From Odoribacter sp036657595 (GTDB taxonomy: Bacteria; Bacteroidota; Bacteroidia; Bacteroidales; Marinifilaceae), in the NCBI GenBank assembly GCA_036657595.1, contig JAVXFZ010000006.1:8685-72684 (forward strand): a DNA stretch of 64,000 bases, read 5' to 3'. The notes beneath the pieces are model-generated. The model was not told where the DNA came from. It did no database searches and saw only the letters and a list, made by a program, of their open reading frames with translations. Below are positions 37,623-47,066 of this stretch, piece by piece (positions within the stretch are counted from its first letter, which is position 1; the number at the start of each line of letters is the position of its first letter). The position numbers were made by a program, and so were the translations under genes.

Positions 37623-39296
37623 CTAAATAAATGCGATATCTGTGATTTTTCCAAAACCTGAATGCTGTTGTACTGCCGGATATTTACCGTCTGCATCCAA
37701 TTTTCCCGCATTGTTCAAATTCAAAATCACGACTTCACTTGTACCATCCGACAATTCAAAAGCAATTCCCAAACTTCTATTCGGATTAAATCCGTACTCT
37801 ACAAATTTTTCATCACGCGAAGGGATATCTTCCCACGCCATTCGCATAACTTTTGCCTTTGCTCCTTCATTAGGATGCTGCCAGATTAATTGTGTCTTTC
37901 CTCCCAATTGCCCAAAATCCAACCGATATACCCGATTATCCACCGCATAAAACATAATCCGGTTATAATCAGAACTACTTGCACAAGGAGTTTCTGCCGT
38001 CATCCCAACGGGGGTATTAATAGGAAAGACACCGGTAACAGGGGCTATATCGTCCTCTTCACCACCTGAATAAAGAGGATAAGTATGAAATTCATACACC
38101 CAAGATTTATTCGTCTCCTTACTTTTCACCAACGCATACATACAAGTCCGTGCCCATCCGGCCATCATTGTTTGTCCGTACCAAAATCCTGTACCGATAA
38201 AGACCATCTCTTTATCACTACCGATATCATCCAAATTTATACCGGGCGCATTGGCGGGATTCTTAGCTATCAATTCCATTTGTCCTTTTGCTTCCGAATC
38301 AACATACTCCCATCCCCATATAGACTTAGTCCACCAATTAGATCCCGTGTAGCAATTAAAAAAACGACGCCCAATCTCATCATACACTAAAAAGGTCGGT
38401 CCGGCACACGTACCGTGAGTAATAAAATACTCTCCCTGAGCCGTACTTTCCGGTTTCATCGCATACATACGCGGTCCGTAAGTTGTTCCTTGAAACACCC
38501 TCCCCTTACTAACCGCTAAACCGCCATTCCCATTTCCCGCCATCATCGTCACTTTTGCCGGATCGTAATCAGCTTGATAATCGGCAGGATAAATACAACG
38601 TTCCATCGTAGCATAAAGTTTAAATCCATCCCCCTGACGCAACACTCCTGACTCTTCAGGACGATCGGTAAAACAATAAAATATAGTAGCTGCTTCAAAT
38701 TCTTTCCAACCTCCCATATCAGTTATTTTCCCTAATTTCACCGGCATCCCTTGTAAATGTTCTCCCCTTTCTTTAAAATAAGCATCAGGAGTGACCATCA
38801 TTTGATCTCCGACATACTCAATAGCTCCCAATTGGGTAATCCCTTCATTCCGATGAAGCACCATCCAAGTGCCTTCATAAGGCTTTACGATTGAAACGAC
38901 AATCGGGAACATCGTACGTACTTTGGTGATTGTATCCTCTACATAAAAACGCAACCAATACGTATATTTAAAATCTTCCACCTTCGTATCAATATGAATG
39001 ACTGCCGTATCAGAAAAACACAAAGTATCCCCTTTCCGAGCTGTACTAAGTGCCTGATCTCCTTTCGTACTGATTCTCCACATATAACGCAAATTCGCTT
39101 TCCCGTTCACCGAAGACTGATGAATCGTCGGACGAATAACAAAATTCGTATCCATTTTTCTAATCCCATAGACCTTATTTAGCTCTACGTCTACGACGTT
39201 TACATTTTCGTCGTAATCATAATTTCCCAAATCATCGTAACAAGCCGAAATCAGAAAGGAAAATAATACAAAATATATTACATATAAATTTTTCAT
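37623..39296 (-). CDS. PKD-like family surface lipoprotein of island 1
   Basis: 557 residues with a lipoprotein signal (FLISAC|YDD, Cys at about 19). The sequence resembles the Bacteroidetes PKD-like lipoprotein family encoded with SusCD: an early Ig/PKD-like part (about 30-140, LRYMWRIS) and a long C-terminal domain that looks beta-propeller-like by its repeated aromatic/Gly pattern. Such proteins are thought to bind ligand at the cell surface, by analogy with SusE/F-type accessory lipoproteins. It lies 18 nt downstream of the DUF4843 gene, in the same operon. No catalytic motif is visible. Confidence 0.82.
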   Translation of the reverse strand: MKNLYVIYFVLFSFLISACYDDLGNYDYDENVNVVDVELNKVYGIRKMDTNFVIRPTIHQSSVNGKANLRYMWRISTKGDQALSTARKGDTLCFSDTAVIHIDTKVEDFKYTYWLRFYVEDTITKVRTMFPIVVSIVKPYEGTWMVLHRNEGITQLGAIEYVGDQMMVTPDAYFKERGEHLQGMPVKLGKITDMGGWKEFEAATIFYCFTDRPEESGVLRQGDGFKLYATMERCIYPADYQADYDPAKVTMMAGNGNGGLAVSKGRVFQGTTYGPRMYAMKPESTAQGEYFITHGTCAGPTFLVYDEIGRRFFNCYTGSNWWTKSIWGWEYVDSEAKGQMELIAKNPANAPGINLDDIGSDKEMVFIGTGFWYGQTMMAGWARTCMYALVKSKETNKSWVYEFHTYPLYSGGEEDDIAPVTGVFPINTPVGMTAETPCASSSDYNRIMFYAVDNRVYRLDFGQLGGKTQLIWQHPNEGAKAKVMRMAWEDIPSRDEKFVEYGFNPNRSLGIAFELSDGTSEVVILNLNNAGKLDADGKYPAVQQHSGFGKITDIAFI

Positions 39297-39314
39297 ACGA
39301 TTTCATTTTTATCA

Positions 39315-40222
39315 TTAAGGTTCTAAAACAAGAGGTTGCCCATCATCGTCCAATACCGGTTTTCCCGGATGTGCCGCGTTGTATTCCACCAATTTAGCAC
39401 GTATTGTACTGGCTTGCGCTTTACTAAGACCATACCAAGCAATGGAGTTAAAATTAGTTTTCTGAAGAGCATACGCCATAAAACGCAATTTTGTATTGCT
39501 ATATTCCCCCAATTTAGGTGCCACCGCATCACCCCAACTTTCCTCATCAAGCTTGGTCATTTGAAGAGTCAACTGATCACTAATTTCCAATACAAATGCC
39601 TGACGTTCTTTCGTACCGGCGATCACATCCGAATTTTCATAATCAACCGTTANNNNNNNNNNNNNNNNNNNNNNNNNNNNNNNNNNNNNNNNNNNNNNNN
39701 NNNNNNNNNNNNNNNNNNNNNNNNNNNNNNNNNNNNNNNNNNNNNNNNNNNNGCCTGACGTTCTTTCGTACCGGCGATCACATCCGAATTTTCATAATCA
39801 ACCGTTACCTTGACTTTAAAAACAGAATCCCGTTCCGTCGGTCGTTTGATAATCAAAGGCACCAAAACCGTATATTGACCGGTCTCAATCGTGTAATCAT
39901 CGGCAAAAACGATTTCACTTTGTGCAAATTCTGCTTCTTTTTCCGCTTTCAATTTAATATGTAGGGGCTGATTAGTTAAATTCCCCTCCAATTTCATCTT
40001 TAAAAAGATTGTATCCTGCGGTATATTCCATTCTGCATATTGCAGACCAAAATTATAGGCAAGGAAAAGTCCTTCTGCATCATCCCCTCCCTCTCCATTT
40101 TCGCCCGCCATAAAATTAATCGCCGGTTCTCCGGTATACTTGACCATCTCGTATTCGGAGCATCCTGTCAGATAACATAGTGTTACCAGAAAAGACATCA
40201 TATATAATATACTCTTTTGCAT
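39315..40222 (-). CDS. DUF4843-type lipoprotein, interrupted only by a scaffold gap
   Basis: The reference coordinates include 100 Ns (39653-39752). The N-terminal piece has a lipobox (CYLTGC|SEY) and Ig-like beta content (GEPAINFM, QDTIFLKMKLEG). The C-terminal piece continues exactly from IAGTKERQ. The same 55 bp flank both sides of the Ns. Collapsing that overlap removes 155 bp and leaves one in-frame gene of about 250 residues, normal for DUF4843. It sits between SusD and the PKD-like gene, where surface accessory lipoproteins are usual. The apparent break is not a real frameshift. Confidence 0.8.
39598..39807. other. Artificial scaffold gap with 55-bp overlapping contig ends
   Basis: 39653-39752 is 100 Ns. 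39598-39652 and 39753-39807 are identical over 55 bp, starting GCCTGACGTTCTTTCG. This is what two contigs sharing an assembly k-mer overlap look like after being joined with a standard spacer. Confidence 0.9.
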
Positions 40223-40232
40223 AAGTAAATAT

Positions 40233-41654
40233 TTAATTGATTGTACCTAAAATTACTTCATCATCGGGAGTTGAAAAACGATAATTAGCATCTGTCATAT
40301 CGTGATCCAAGGGACAATCCAGAAAAGTTTTCCGGAAATTACGTTTCAGGAAATACCATAACTGTCCTTCTCCATAAAATTCTTTCCGATATTCAATCTC
40401 CAATTTATTCATTTTTTCTTCTTCATCTTTGAACACATTCAATTCGTCCGCTCCCCGGGCAGCACGCACCTGCGACAGCCAAGCTGCCGATTTTCCCAAA
40501 TCGCCTTCACATTCACTCTGGATGTAATACATCTCCGAAAGTCGGATCAATGGCATCGTATTTTCAATCACAAAAGAATATAAACCGGTCTGATCAAATT
40601 TCCGACAATAGACACTTAAAGCTGAAAAAGCAAAACCCTGACCTTCTCGAATACGCATATCATTCGTCCCGTCTTCATTGGTATTAAACATCTTATATAC
40701 CCGTTCTTTCGTTTGTACAGCAAATCCACCATCAAACAAAAAATCGTTTTTCACCTGATCTGCAAATTTATTAATGCTCAAAGAAAAAATAATCTCCGTT
40801 GAATAAATACGATCTGTTGAATTATCCGTCACCAACCTAAAACGAAGACTATGATTTTCATCCGTTGCATTAATGACCTCACCGGCATACTTAGCAGCAT
40901 TCACCTTATCGCCTTTCCACAGATACATTCTTGCCAACAAAGCTTTTACCGCATACAAATTCATCCGTTTCAAACGATATTGCAAAAAGGCATCTCCACC
41001 TATGGAATAGTTATACGTAGGAAATTCAATGTGCATCGGATCATTAATCAATAATTGCTCCGCCTGTTTTAAATCCTGCTCTATATATCCCATCACCTCA
41101 TTCGCCGCTATCAACGTTTTATCCTCTCTATTAAACAACGTCCGGTAAGGAATACACGGCAAAGAGGGATTATTTTGATACACCGGACCCCACATCCGCA
41201 ATAGATCAAAATAAAGAAAAGCACGCAATCCCAAAGCCTCCCCCTTCATTATTTCCGGATACCCTTTGGTGGTCAATACCTCCGGACTACGCTCCAACCA
41301 CGATAAAAAATTATTGATATTAGCAAGAATATTATAACTTCTTGACCAGATTTCATTAATATACCCTTCGTTTGCCCCGGACGGGAAAGTGTACAAATCT
41401 TTGTTATCTTGATCATTATAGCGTTGCGCCAAGTGATCAATAAACCCGTAAGTCAATGTGCGTCCATACATAGACGGGCTTGCCATCTGCATATATATAC
41501 CGGTCAACGCCTCCTTAAAACCCATCTCCCGGCTAAAAAGTTGCTCCTCATTCACAGTGGTCTTTGGCTGTACATCCAGCCAATTGCTGCAAGCCGACAT
41601 TCCGACAACCGCAGCCACCATTCCTATAATTTTTATATACCTCATAATTTTCAT
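40233..41654 (-). CDS. SusD/RagB family surface lipoprotein of island 1
   Basis: 473 residues with a lipoprotein signal (VVGMSAC|SNW). SusD caps the SusC barrel and binds substrate. Family features are NWLDVQPKTTVNEEQLF near the N-terminus, the SusD helical repeats (GEALGLRAFLYFDLLRMWG, KALLARMYLWKGDKVNAAKYAGEVI) and the C-terminal LIRLSEMYYIQSECEGD and FYGEGQLWYFLKR. It is 15 nt downstream of susC. Two in-frame ATGs near the start (41654, 41645) both give a usable signal. No glycan-specific residues can be inferred. Confidence 0.95.
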   Translation of the reverse strand: MKIMRYIKIIGMVAAVVGMSACSNWLDVQPKTTVNEEQLFSREMGFKEALTGIYMQMASPSMYGRTLTYGFIDHLAQRYNDQDNKDLYTFPSGANEGYINEIWSRSYNILANINNFLSWLERSPEVLTTKGYPEIMKGEALGLRAFLYFDLLRMWGPVYQNNPSLPCIPYRTLFNREDKTLIAANEVMGYIEQDLKQAEQLLINDPMHIEFPTYNYSIGGDAFLQYRLKRMNLYAVKALLARMYLWKGDKVNAAKYAGEVINATDENHSLRFRLVTDNSTDRIYSTEIIFSLSINKFADQVKNDFLFDGGFAVQTKERVYKMFNTNEDGTNDMRIREGQGFAFSALSVYCRKFDQTGLYSFVIENTMPLIRLSEMYYIQSECEGDLGKSAAWLSQVRAARGADELNVFKDEEEKMNKLEIEYRKEFYGEGQLWYFLKRNFRKTFLDCPLDHDMTDANYRFSTPDDEVILGTIN

Positions 41655-41669
41655 ATTTTATCAATGAAT

Positions 41670-44600
41670 TTAAAACGCGATATTCAGCGACAGCGACACC
41701 TGACGGGCAAATGGATAATCAATCCCTCGCTCCATCTTGACAGTCGACAAATGCAACAGATCTTCCAAATACAAACCAACCGACGCACTGCTCACACCAA
41801 TATCTTTCAAAAACTTATTATACCGTTGCTCAAAGCGATATTGAAGATTGATCGTATTAATCGTAAATTCATTGTCATCCATCACAAAGCGCGAAGAAGC
41901 TTTTGTACTTTGTCCGTTCACCTCTCGCGTGATGCCTTTGAAAAAGGTTTGATCACCAACTTCTTTCCATCTTTCCGTAAAAGCACGTTCATCCACATTA
42001 TTTCTTAAATTGGCATTTTCTATCTTATCCAACAAAGTGCGGTTATAAATCTGTCCTCCAAAATGATACTGTCCGGAAACACTCAAACTCCATCCCCTCC
42101 AATTCACATTGGCAGAAAGAGATCCCCGCAACTTAGGCTCCGTATCTCCCACCGGAACCTGATCAATACCATTCCATTTATTGGTCCTCTGTCCATCACG
42201 GGACAACAAAATTTCACGTCCGGTAATCGGATCAATACCCAATGAACGCACCGCCCAAATAATCGACTGCGAATATCCCTCTTCATAACGAGGCAATGGA
42301 CGCGACATCACTTTATTAGCCGATTCTTCATTTCTGATTTTAAGAGCATTGGATATCTTTTCTATTCGATTAATGTTATGACTTCCATTCACCACAATGT
42401 TGAAATTCAAACGTTTCTGCACATTATTATACGGCATAACACGAAGGGTTGCCTCATACCCTTTATTGGATATATTTCCCATATTGTCGGGAATCGTTGC
42501 AAATCCAACGGAAGGAGCCAATGAATAATCCAATAATGTATTACGGGTATTTTTGCGATAATATTCAAAACGTCCGCTGATGATCCGTTTACATAGATTG
42601 AAATCTAATCCAAAATTCCAACTATCCGTTTTCTGCCATTTAAGGTCAGGATTCCCCATCGAATATAATTTAGTTCCGATCACATCCGAACTATGATAAA
42701 TAGAAAGCATTCCATCATACGTATACATCTGAAGTGACTGGTAAGGAGAAAAACCTTGAGAACCTGTCACACCATACGTCCCACGCAATACCAATTCATC
42801 AAAAAAATTTAATTTTTTAATAAATGATTCTTTGTCCAAATTCCAACGCAAACCGGTTGACCAGAAAGGAGCAAACCGATTGTTCTTACCAAATTCTGAA
42901 GAAGCGTCAACACGAATACTGAAATCAACAGCATACCGCTGATCATAAGAATAATTTACCGTCCCCACAAAACCTATCGAACGCGATTTACCTTCCGAAC
43001 CGTTTACATCTTTATATAAAGATCCCAAAAACACTTCATCCATCTGATCATTCGGAAAACCGGTAACGCTCACTCCTGCGTTGTGTTTATAACGTTCTTC
43101 AATAGCATAACGAGCAAACACAGACAACAAATGCTTGTCAAACACTTTATTATAGCTGGCAGTAAAATTTACATCATAATTAATTGTATTCGTACGATTC
43201 CAATTATACGAACCTTTTTCTTCTACCGGCAATCCTAAAAAGCTGGAATGTGCCGATGGCTTAAACTGATCCAACTCCTGATTCAGTTTACTCAGATTGA
43301 TATCCACAGAAAGACGTAAATTATCAATCGGTGTATATTCAGCCCGGAAAGCATCTCGGATTTCAAACGCCGTGCTTTGATCCTTTTGATTATACGTCAC
43401 GTCGTACATTGGATTGATCACACTTTCACGAATCGGATTTCCATTCTCATCATACTCATAATCCAAAACCCGTAACAAATTTCCTTTTTCATCCTTCACC
43501 CGATAGTACGGATTAATCGTACCATAAGTACTGAACGATCCATAAGGAGACGTACGATCACCCACCGTATAATCTACATACATCTGATTGGAAATCAATA
43601 ATCCCTTATGCCGGTAACGGATATCTATACTCCCGCTTTTTGAATTTGTCCCCGAACCGATCATCACGCCGGGAGCCTGATCCAATCCAAAATAAATTTT
43701 ATAGCGTAACGATTGATCGCCCCCCTCCAAATTAAAACCGTGCCGATGAATAAATACAGTTTCAAGAGGTTGCGACAACCAATAAGTGTTTACACCACGT
43801 TCCACCTCTAAGGCTCTACGTTTATATGAGTCCTGTCGAATCTTTGAAGTTCCCGGTGTATAATATTCATCATAATAACCTGCCCGACGTTCCAATTCCA
43901 ATTTATCCTTTGCTTCCAAAAGATGATAATCCGTCAGATCAGGATATTGTATCTTATAATTTCCATTATACGTAACTCGCAACGTGCCTTGTTGCGGAGC
44001 TTTTGTTTCCACCACCACCACTCCGTTTGATGCCCGCGAACCGTAAATAACCATAGCGGCGGCATCTTTTAATAAAGTGATACTCTCTATCTGTTCCGGG
44101 TCAAGGTCAATAATCTTGGTCACCCCTACGTCAATAATTCCATCCAACACAAACAATGGCTGATTAGGGCGCGTATCAATATCTCCACGCATCACCACCA
44201 CATCCTCAGCTGAATAATCACCCATATTCGATTGTCCACGCATTTCAAAATCAGGCAAAGCGTTCGGATTAGAACCCGCCACATTGCTGACGTTCATACG
44301 AAAACCGGGATCAAGCATTTCCAATGCCCGCAATATATTGCCGGAAGTCATACGTTTGATCTCTTCGCCGGTCACTTTCGTCGCCGAGCCTGTAAATCCT
44401 TCCTTCTTCCGGTTAAACATACCGGTCACCACCACCTCATCAATCTGATTCACCTCCTCTTCCAACACAACATTCATATTTGCCTGTCCGGTATAACTTA
44501 CTTCTTTCGGTTTCATACCGACAAACGAAAAAGTAAGCGTAATAGCCTTCATCTCCGGAAGTGTCAATTTAAACGTTCCATCGCTACTCGTCGCCACACC

Positions 44601-45071
44601 CAGCGTTGTCCCTTTGATAAAAACAGATACTCCGGGCAACACATTCCCCGTCGCATCTTTCACCACTCCTTGAATCGTTTTCACATTCTGTGGCAAAGCG
44701 GCATCCGAAGCATTGATTTTCCGAATCAAAATGACATTGTCTTCAATTTTGTAAGTCAGTGAACTTCCTTTTAAGCATTCCATCAGCACCTCATCAATAC
44801 GGGCATCCGAAAATTCCTTATTCAATTTACCCAATTCAGTCACCTCGTTGTCTTTGTAAATAAAATAATAATCACTGTTCTTTTTGATCTGTTGAATCAA
44901 ATCACTAAATCCGGCATTTTTCAATTTAAAATTGAAATTCACCTGCTGGGCATATAATTCACCCGATAAAGGCTCACAAAAACCGGGAGTCAACATCGTC
45001 ACCAAACCGACGACCAACAGGAACCTCCTAATCCTCAGTTCAATAAAATTGAATTTACATTTTCCTTTCAT
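41670..45071 (-). CDS. SusC/RagA TonB-linked outer-membrane transporter with STN domain (island 1)
   Basis: 1133 residues from the ATG at 45071; an in-frame ATG at 45131 adds 20 residues before the signal. After the signal (to about AQQ near 43) comes an STN signalling domain (about 44-95, VNFNFKLKNAGFSDLIQQI). A carboxypeptidase-regulatory-like domain (about 105-185, IQGVVKDATGNVLPGVSVFI) follows. Then a plug with VVVTGMFNRKKEGF and a 22-strand-type barrel ending ARQVSLSLNIAF. STN domains signal substrate binding to FecR. With sigma, FecR and SusD it makes a trans-envelope regulated importer. Confidence 0.95.
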   Translation of the reverse strand: MKGKCKFNFIELRIRRFLLVVGLVTMLTPGFCEPLSGELYAQQVNFNFKLKNAGFSDLIQQIKKNSDYYFIYKDNEVTELGKLNKEFSDARIDEVLMECLKGSSLTYKIEDNVILIRKINASDAALPQNVKTIQGVVKDATGNVLPGVSVFIKGTTLGVATSSDGTFKLTLPEMKAITLTFSFVGMKPKEVSYTGQANMNVVLEEEVNQIDEVVVTGMFNRKKEGFTGSATKVTGEEIKRMTSGNILRALEMLDPGFRMNVSNVAGSNPNALPDFEMRGQSNMGDYSAEDVVVMRGDIDTRPNQPLFVLDGIIDVGVTKIIDLDPEQIESITLLKDAAAMVIYGSRASNGVVVVETKAPQQGTLRVTYNGNYKIQYPDLTDYHLLEAKDKLELERRAGYYDEYYTPGTSKIRQDSYKRRALEVERGVNTYWLSQPLETVFIHRHGFNLEGGDQSLRYKIYFGLDQAPGVMIGSGTNSKSGSIDIRYRHKGLLISNQMYVDYTVGDRTSPYGSFSTYGTINPYYRVKDEKGNLLRVLDYEYDENGNPIRESVINPMYDVTYNQKDQSTAFEIRDAFRAEYTPIDNLRLSVDINLSKLNQELDQFKPSAHSSFLGLPVEEKGSYNWNRTNTINYDVNFTASYNKVFDKHLLSVFARYAIEERYKHNAGVSVTGFPNDQMDEVFLGSLYKDVNGSEGKSRSIGFVGTVNYSYDQRYAVDFSIRVDASSEFGKNNRFAPFWSTGLRWNLDKESFIKKLNFFDELVLRGTYGVTGSQGFSPYQSLQMYTYDGMLSIYHSSDVIGTKLYSMGNPDLKWQKTDSWNFGLDFNLCKRIISGRFEYYRKNTRNTLLDYSLAPSVGFATIPDNMGNISNKGYEATLRVMPYNNVQKRLNFNIVVNGSHNINRIEKISNALKIRNEESANKVMSRPLPRYEEGYSQSIIWAVRSLGIDPITGREILLSRDGQRTNKWNGIDQVPVGDTEPKLRGSLSANVNWRGWSLSVSGQYHFGGQIYNRTLLDKIENANLRNNVDERAFTERWKEVGDQTFFKGITREVNGQSTKASSRFVMDDNEFTINTINLQYRFEQRYNKFLKDIGVSSASVGLYLEDLLHLSTVKMERGIDYPFARQVSLSLNIAF

Positions 45072-45146
45072 AAATTTAGATGTTACATTAGTTAATAAAC
45101 GCACAAACTTTTCTATAAAAAATGATATCATTGAAGTTGTAGATTT

Positions 45147-46304
45147 TTATTTCTTCTGTACAGTCACGATACGCCCCCGGACTTCAAACCTCACTCCTCC
45201 CAATTGTTCAAACAAATGCAAAATAGAATCGGCGCAACCATATCTTTTTATGCGTCCGGAGAAAAAGATCTCTTTTACATCATTATCCGCATAAACAACC
45301 GTCAAATCATACCAACGGGAAATCGTTTCCAATACATTTTCAAGCGTCTGTTTTTCAAACACATAAACGCCATCCTTCCACGACGTATACAACTCGGTAT
45401 CCACCTCCTTCACCTTGTATTGTCCCAATTGTTTATCATAACAAAGTTGTTCCGATGGAAGGACCTGAAACTGTCGACCATCCGGAGCATCAATCCGAAT
45501 CTTTCCTTTTTCCAAAGTAGCATAAATCGCCTCCTCATCCGGATAAGCCCGAACATTAAAACGAGTCCCCAACACACGAATATCAAAACCCCTTGTATTC
45601 ACCACAAACGGATGATGAGCATCTTCAGCAACATCCAAATAAACTTCACCCGAAACCGTCACCCTTCTATTTTCCCCCTGAAATCGAACCGGAAAACGAA
45701 TGGAACTCTCGGAATTTAACCACACTTTCGAACCGTCGGATAAGGCCAACTGATATTCTCCACCCCGTGGGACCACCACCGTATTATATTCCTCCACCTG
45801 TGTCGTCGTGTCGCTGCCGTTATACACCAAATGATTATCCGCATTCGTCACTTTTGTTCCACGAAGAGAAAGGGTAAAGTTTCCCCCCGCCAACTCCCGT
45901 TGACTCCCATCCTCCAAAATAAGAGTGGCTGCCGGCTGTCCTGAAGTCAATTCCATCCGTGACAAAACAACAGACTCCTGAACGTCCCGATGAGGCAAAA
46001 ACAACAAAGCCACAAATAAGGGAATCAAAACAGCCGCCGCCACCGTTCCGTAACGAATCAATCGAATCCGTTTTTTCTTTCGGATAGATGTCTGTATCCG
46101 CTTAAAATCGTAATATGAATCAAAACGACTGTAAAACTCCTTCTTACGACTATAAAAAGAAGTTCTTTTCAACTGCTCAAACAACTCTCTATTTGCTTCC
46201 GAGCAAGCGATCCACTCCTCCAGCTCCCGCCGGTCAGTGTCGCTGATCGTCCCGCGCAAATAAGCATATATTTGTTCCGCTATCGGATATATTTCCTGAT
46301 TCAT
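45147..46304 (-). CDS. FecR-type anti-sigma factor (island 1)
   Basis: 385 residues. A cytoplasmic sigma-binding N-terminus (about 1-75) is followed by one membrane helix (about 84-103, YGTVAAAVLIPLFVALLFL). The FecR domain (about 165-275) has VVVPRGGEYQLALSDGSKVWLNS, GEVYLDVAEDAHHPFVV and GTRFNVRAYPDE. The C-terminal DUF4974/STN-like domain (about 315-385, LENVLETISRWYDLTVVY) probably contacts the SusC STN domain. It lies between sigma and susC but is separated from sigma by a terminator-like hairpin. Confidence 0.93.
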   Translation of the reverse strand: MNQEIYPIAEQIYAYLRGTISDTDRRELEEWIACSEANRELFEQLKRTSFYSRKKEFYSRFDSYYDFKRIQTSIRKKKRIRLIRYGTVAAAVLIPLFVALLFLPHRDVQESVVLSRMELTSGQPAATLILEDGSQRELAGGNFTLSLRGTKVTNADNHLVYNGSDTTTQVEEYNTVVVPRGGEYQLALSDGSKVWLNSESSIRFPVRFQGENRRVTVSGEVYLDVAEDAHHPFVVNTRGFDIRVLGTRFNVRAYPDEEAIYATLEKGKIRIDAPDGRQFQVLPSEQLCYDKQLGQYKVKEVDTELYTSWKDGVYVFEKQTLENVLETISRWYDLTVVYADNDVKEIFFSGRIKRYGCADSILHLFEQLGGVRFEVRGRIVTVQKK

Positions 46305-46363
46305 TTTTTCTACTTTTGAATTTCAAACACCTTATTTCAAAGCTTAACTTTCCACTATAACAC

Positions 46364-46405
46364 AAAAAAGTCACAACCCTACTATTCCGGTTATGACTTT
46401 TTTTT
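46364..46405 (-). terminator. Terminator between ECF sigma and fecR genes
   Basis: On the minus strand AGTCATAACC pairs with GGTTGTGACT (one G-U), flanked by A and T runs extending the stem and tail. It is 53 nt past the sigma stop and 60 nt before the fecR start. Confidence 0.7.
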
Positions 46406-46457
46406 AAAAATTATCAAAAAAAATAATATACAAGACTGATTACGACACGGACACCTT

Positions 46458-47009
46458 TTAAAAGAAAAGCAAAAATAATTTATCGCCGAGCTTAGAACGC
46501 AAGATCTCACGGGCACGAACCCGTTGATTACGCACCGTATTTTCAGATAAATTCAACACACCGGCAATTTCAGGAATCGACAAATCCAACAATGTCAAAT
46601 CAATCACCTTTTTCATTGCTTCCGGCAAACGATCAATCTCATTTTTAATCAAACGATGCACCTCCTCTTCTATCACCCAACAGCTTTCCTCCGTATCGAA
46701 AAGTTCCTCATCAACCACCTCTGAAAGAGTGATTCGCTGAATCCGTAAATGATCTCGTTTATAATTGAGGCAAGCGTTGCGAACAGATACATACATAAAA
46801 GAACGGATAGAATAAATAGAATCAAAATTCTTCCGCCGTTCCCACACTTTTATAAAAATCTCCTGCACCACATCCGCCACCACCTCTTCCTCCCCGACAA
46901 AACGACAGCCAAAAACGCACAAAGGATGAAAAAAAGAGGAATACAAACGATTTAATCCCTCTTCTTTTCCTGCCTTCAGTGCTGAAAGTATATCCGTCTC
47001 TATTTCCAC
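46458..47009 (-). CDS. ECF sigma-70 factor (island 1)
   Basis: 183 residues. Region 2 (about 20-90: FHPLCVFGCRFVGEEEVVADVVQEIFIKVWERR) and region 4 (about 130-180: EAMKKVIDLTLLDLSIPEIAGVLNLSENTVRNQRVRA) are typical. The start codon is GTG at 47009, with no ATG close by. It should direct polymerase to the fecR-susC promoter when FecR is signalled. It follows pgk by 57 nt on the same strand with no clear promoter, so basal transcription could come by read-through from pgk. Confidence 0.93.
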   Translation of the reverse strand: MEIETDILSALKAGKEEGLNRLYSSFFHPLCVFGCRFVGEEEVVADVVQEIFIKVWERRKNFDSIYSIRSFMYVSVRNACLNYKRDHLRIQRITLSEVVDEELFDTEESCWVIEEEVHRLIKNEIDRLPEAMKKVIDLTLLDLSIPEIAGVLNLSENTVRNQRVRAREILRSKLGDKLFLLFF

Positions 47010-47066
47010 ACCCCTGTTTTATTCAATCTATTCTTACTCGTTGATAGCGAATCTACCCGACGCCCA

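Noticed and set aside
39315..40222. Two separate truncated genes or a pseudogene in island 1
   Set aside because: The identical 55-bp flanks of the N-run and the in-frame merge show one intact gene split by an assembly spacer.
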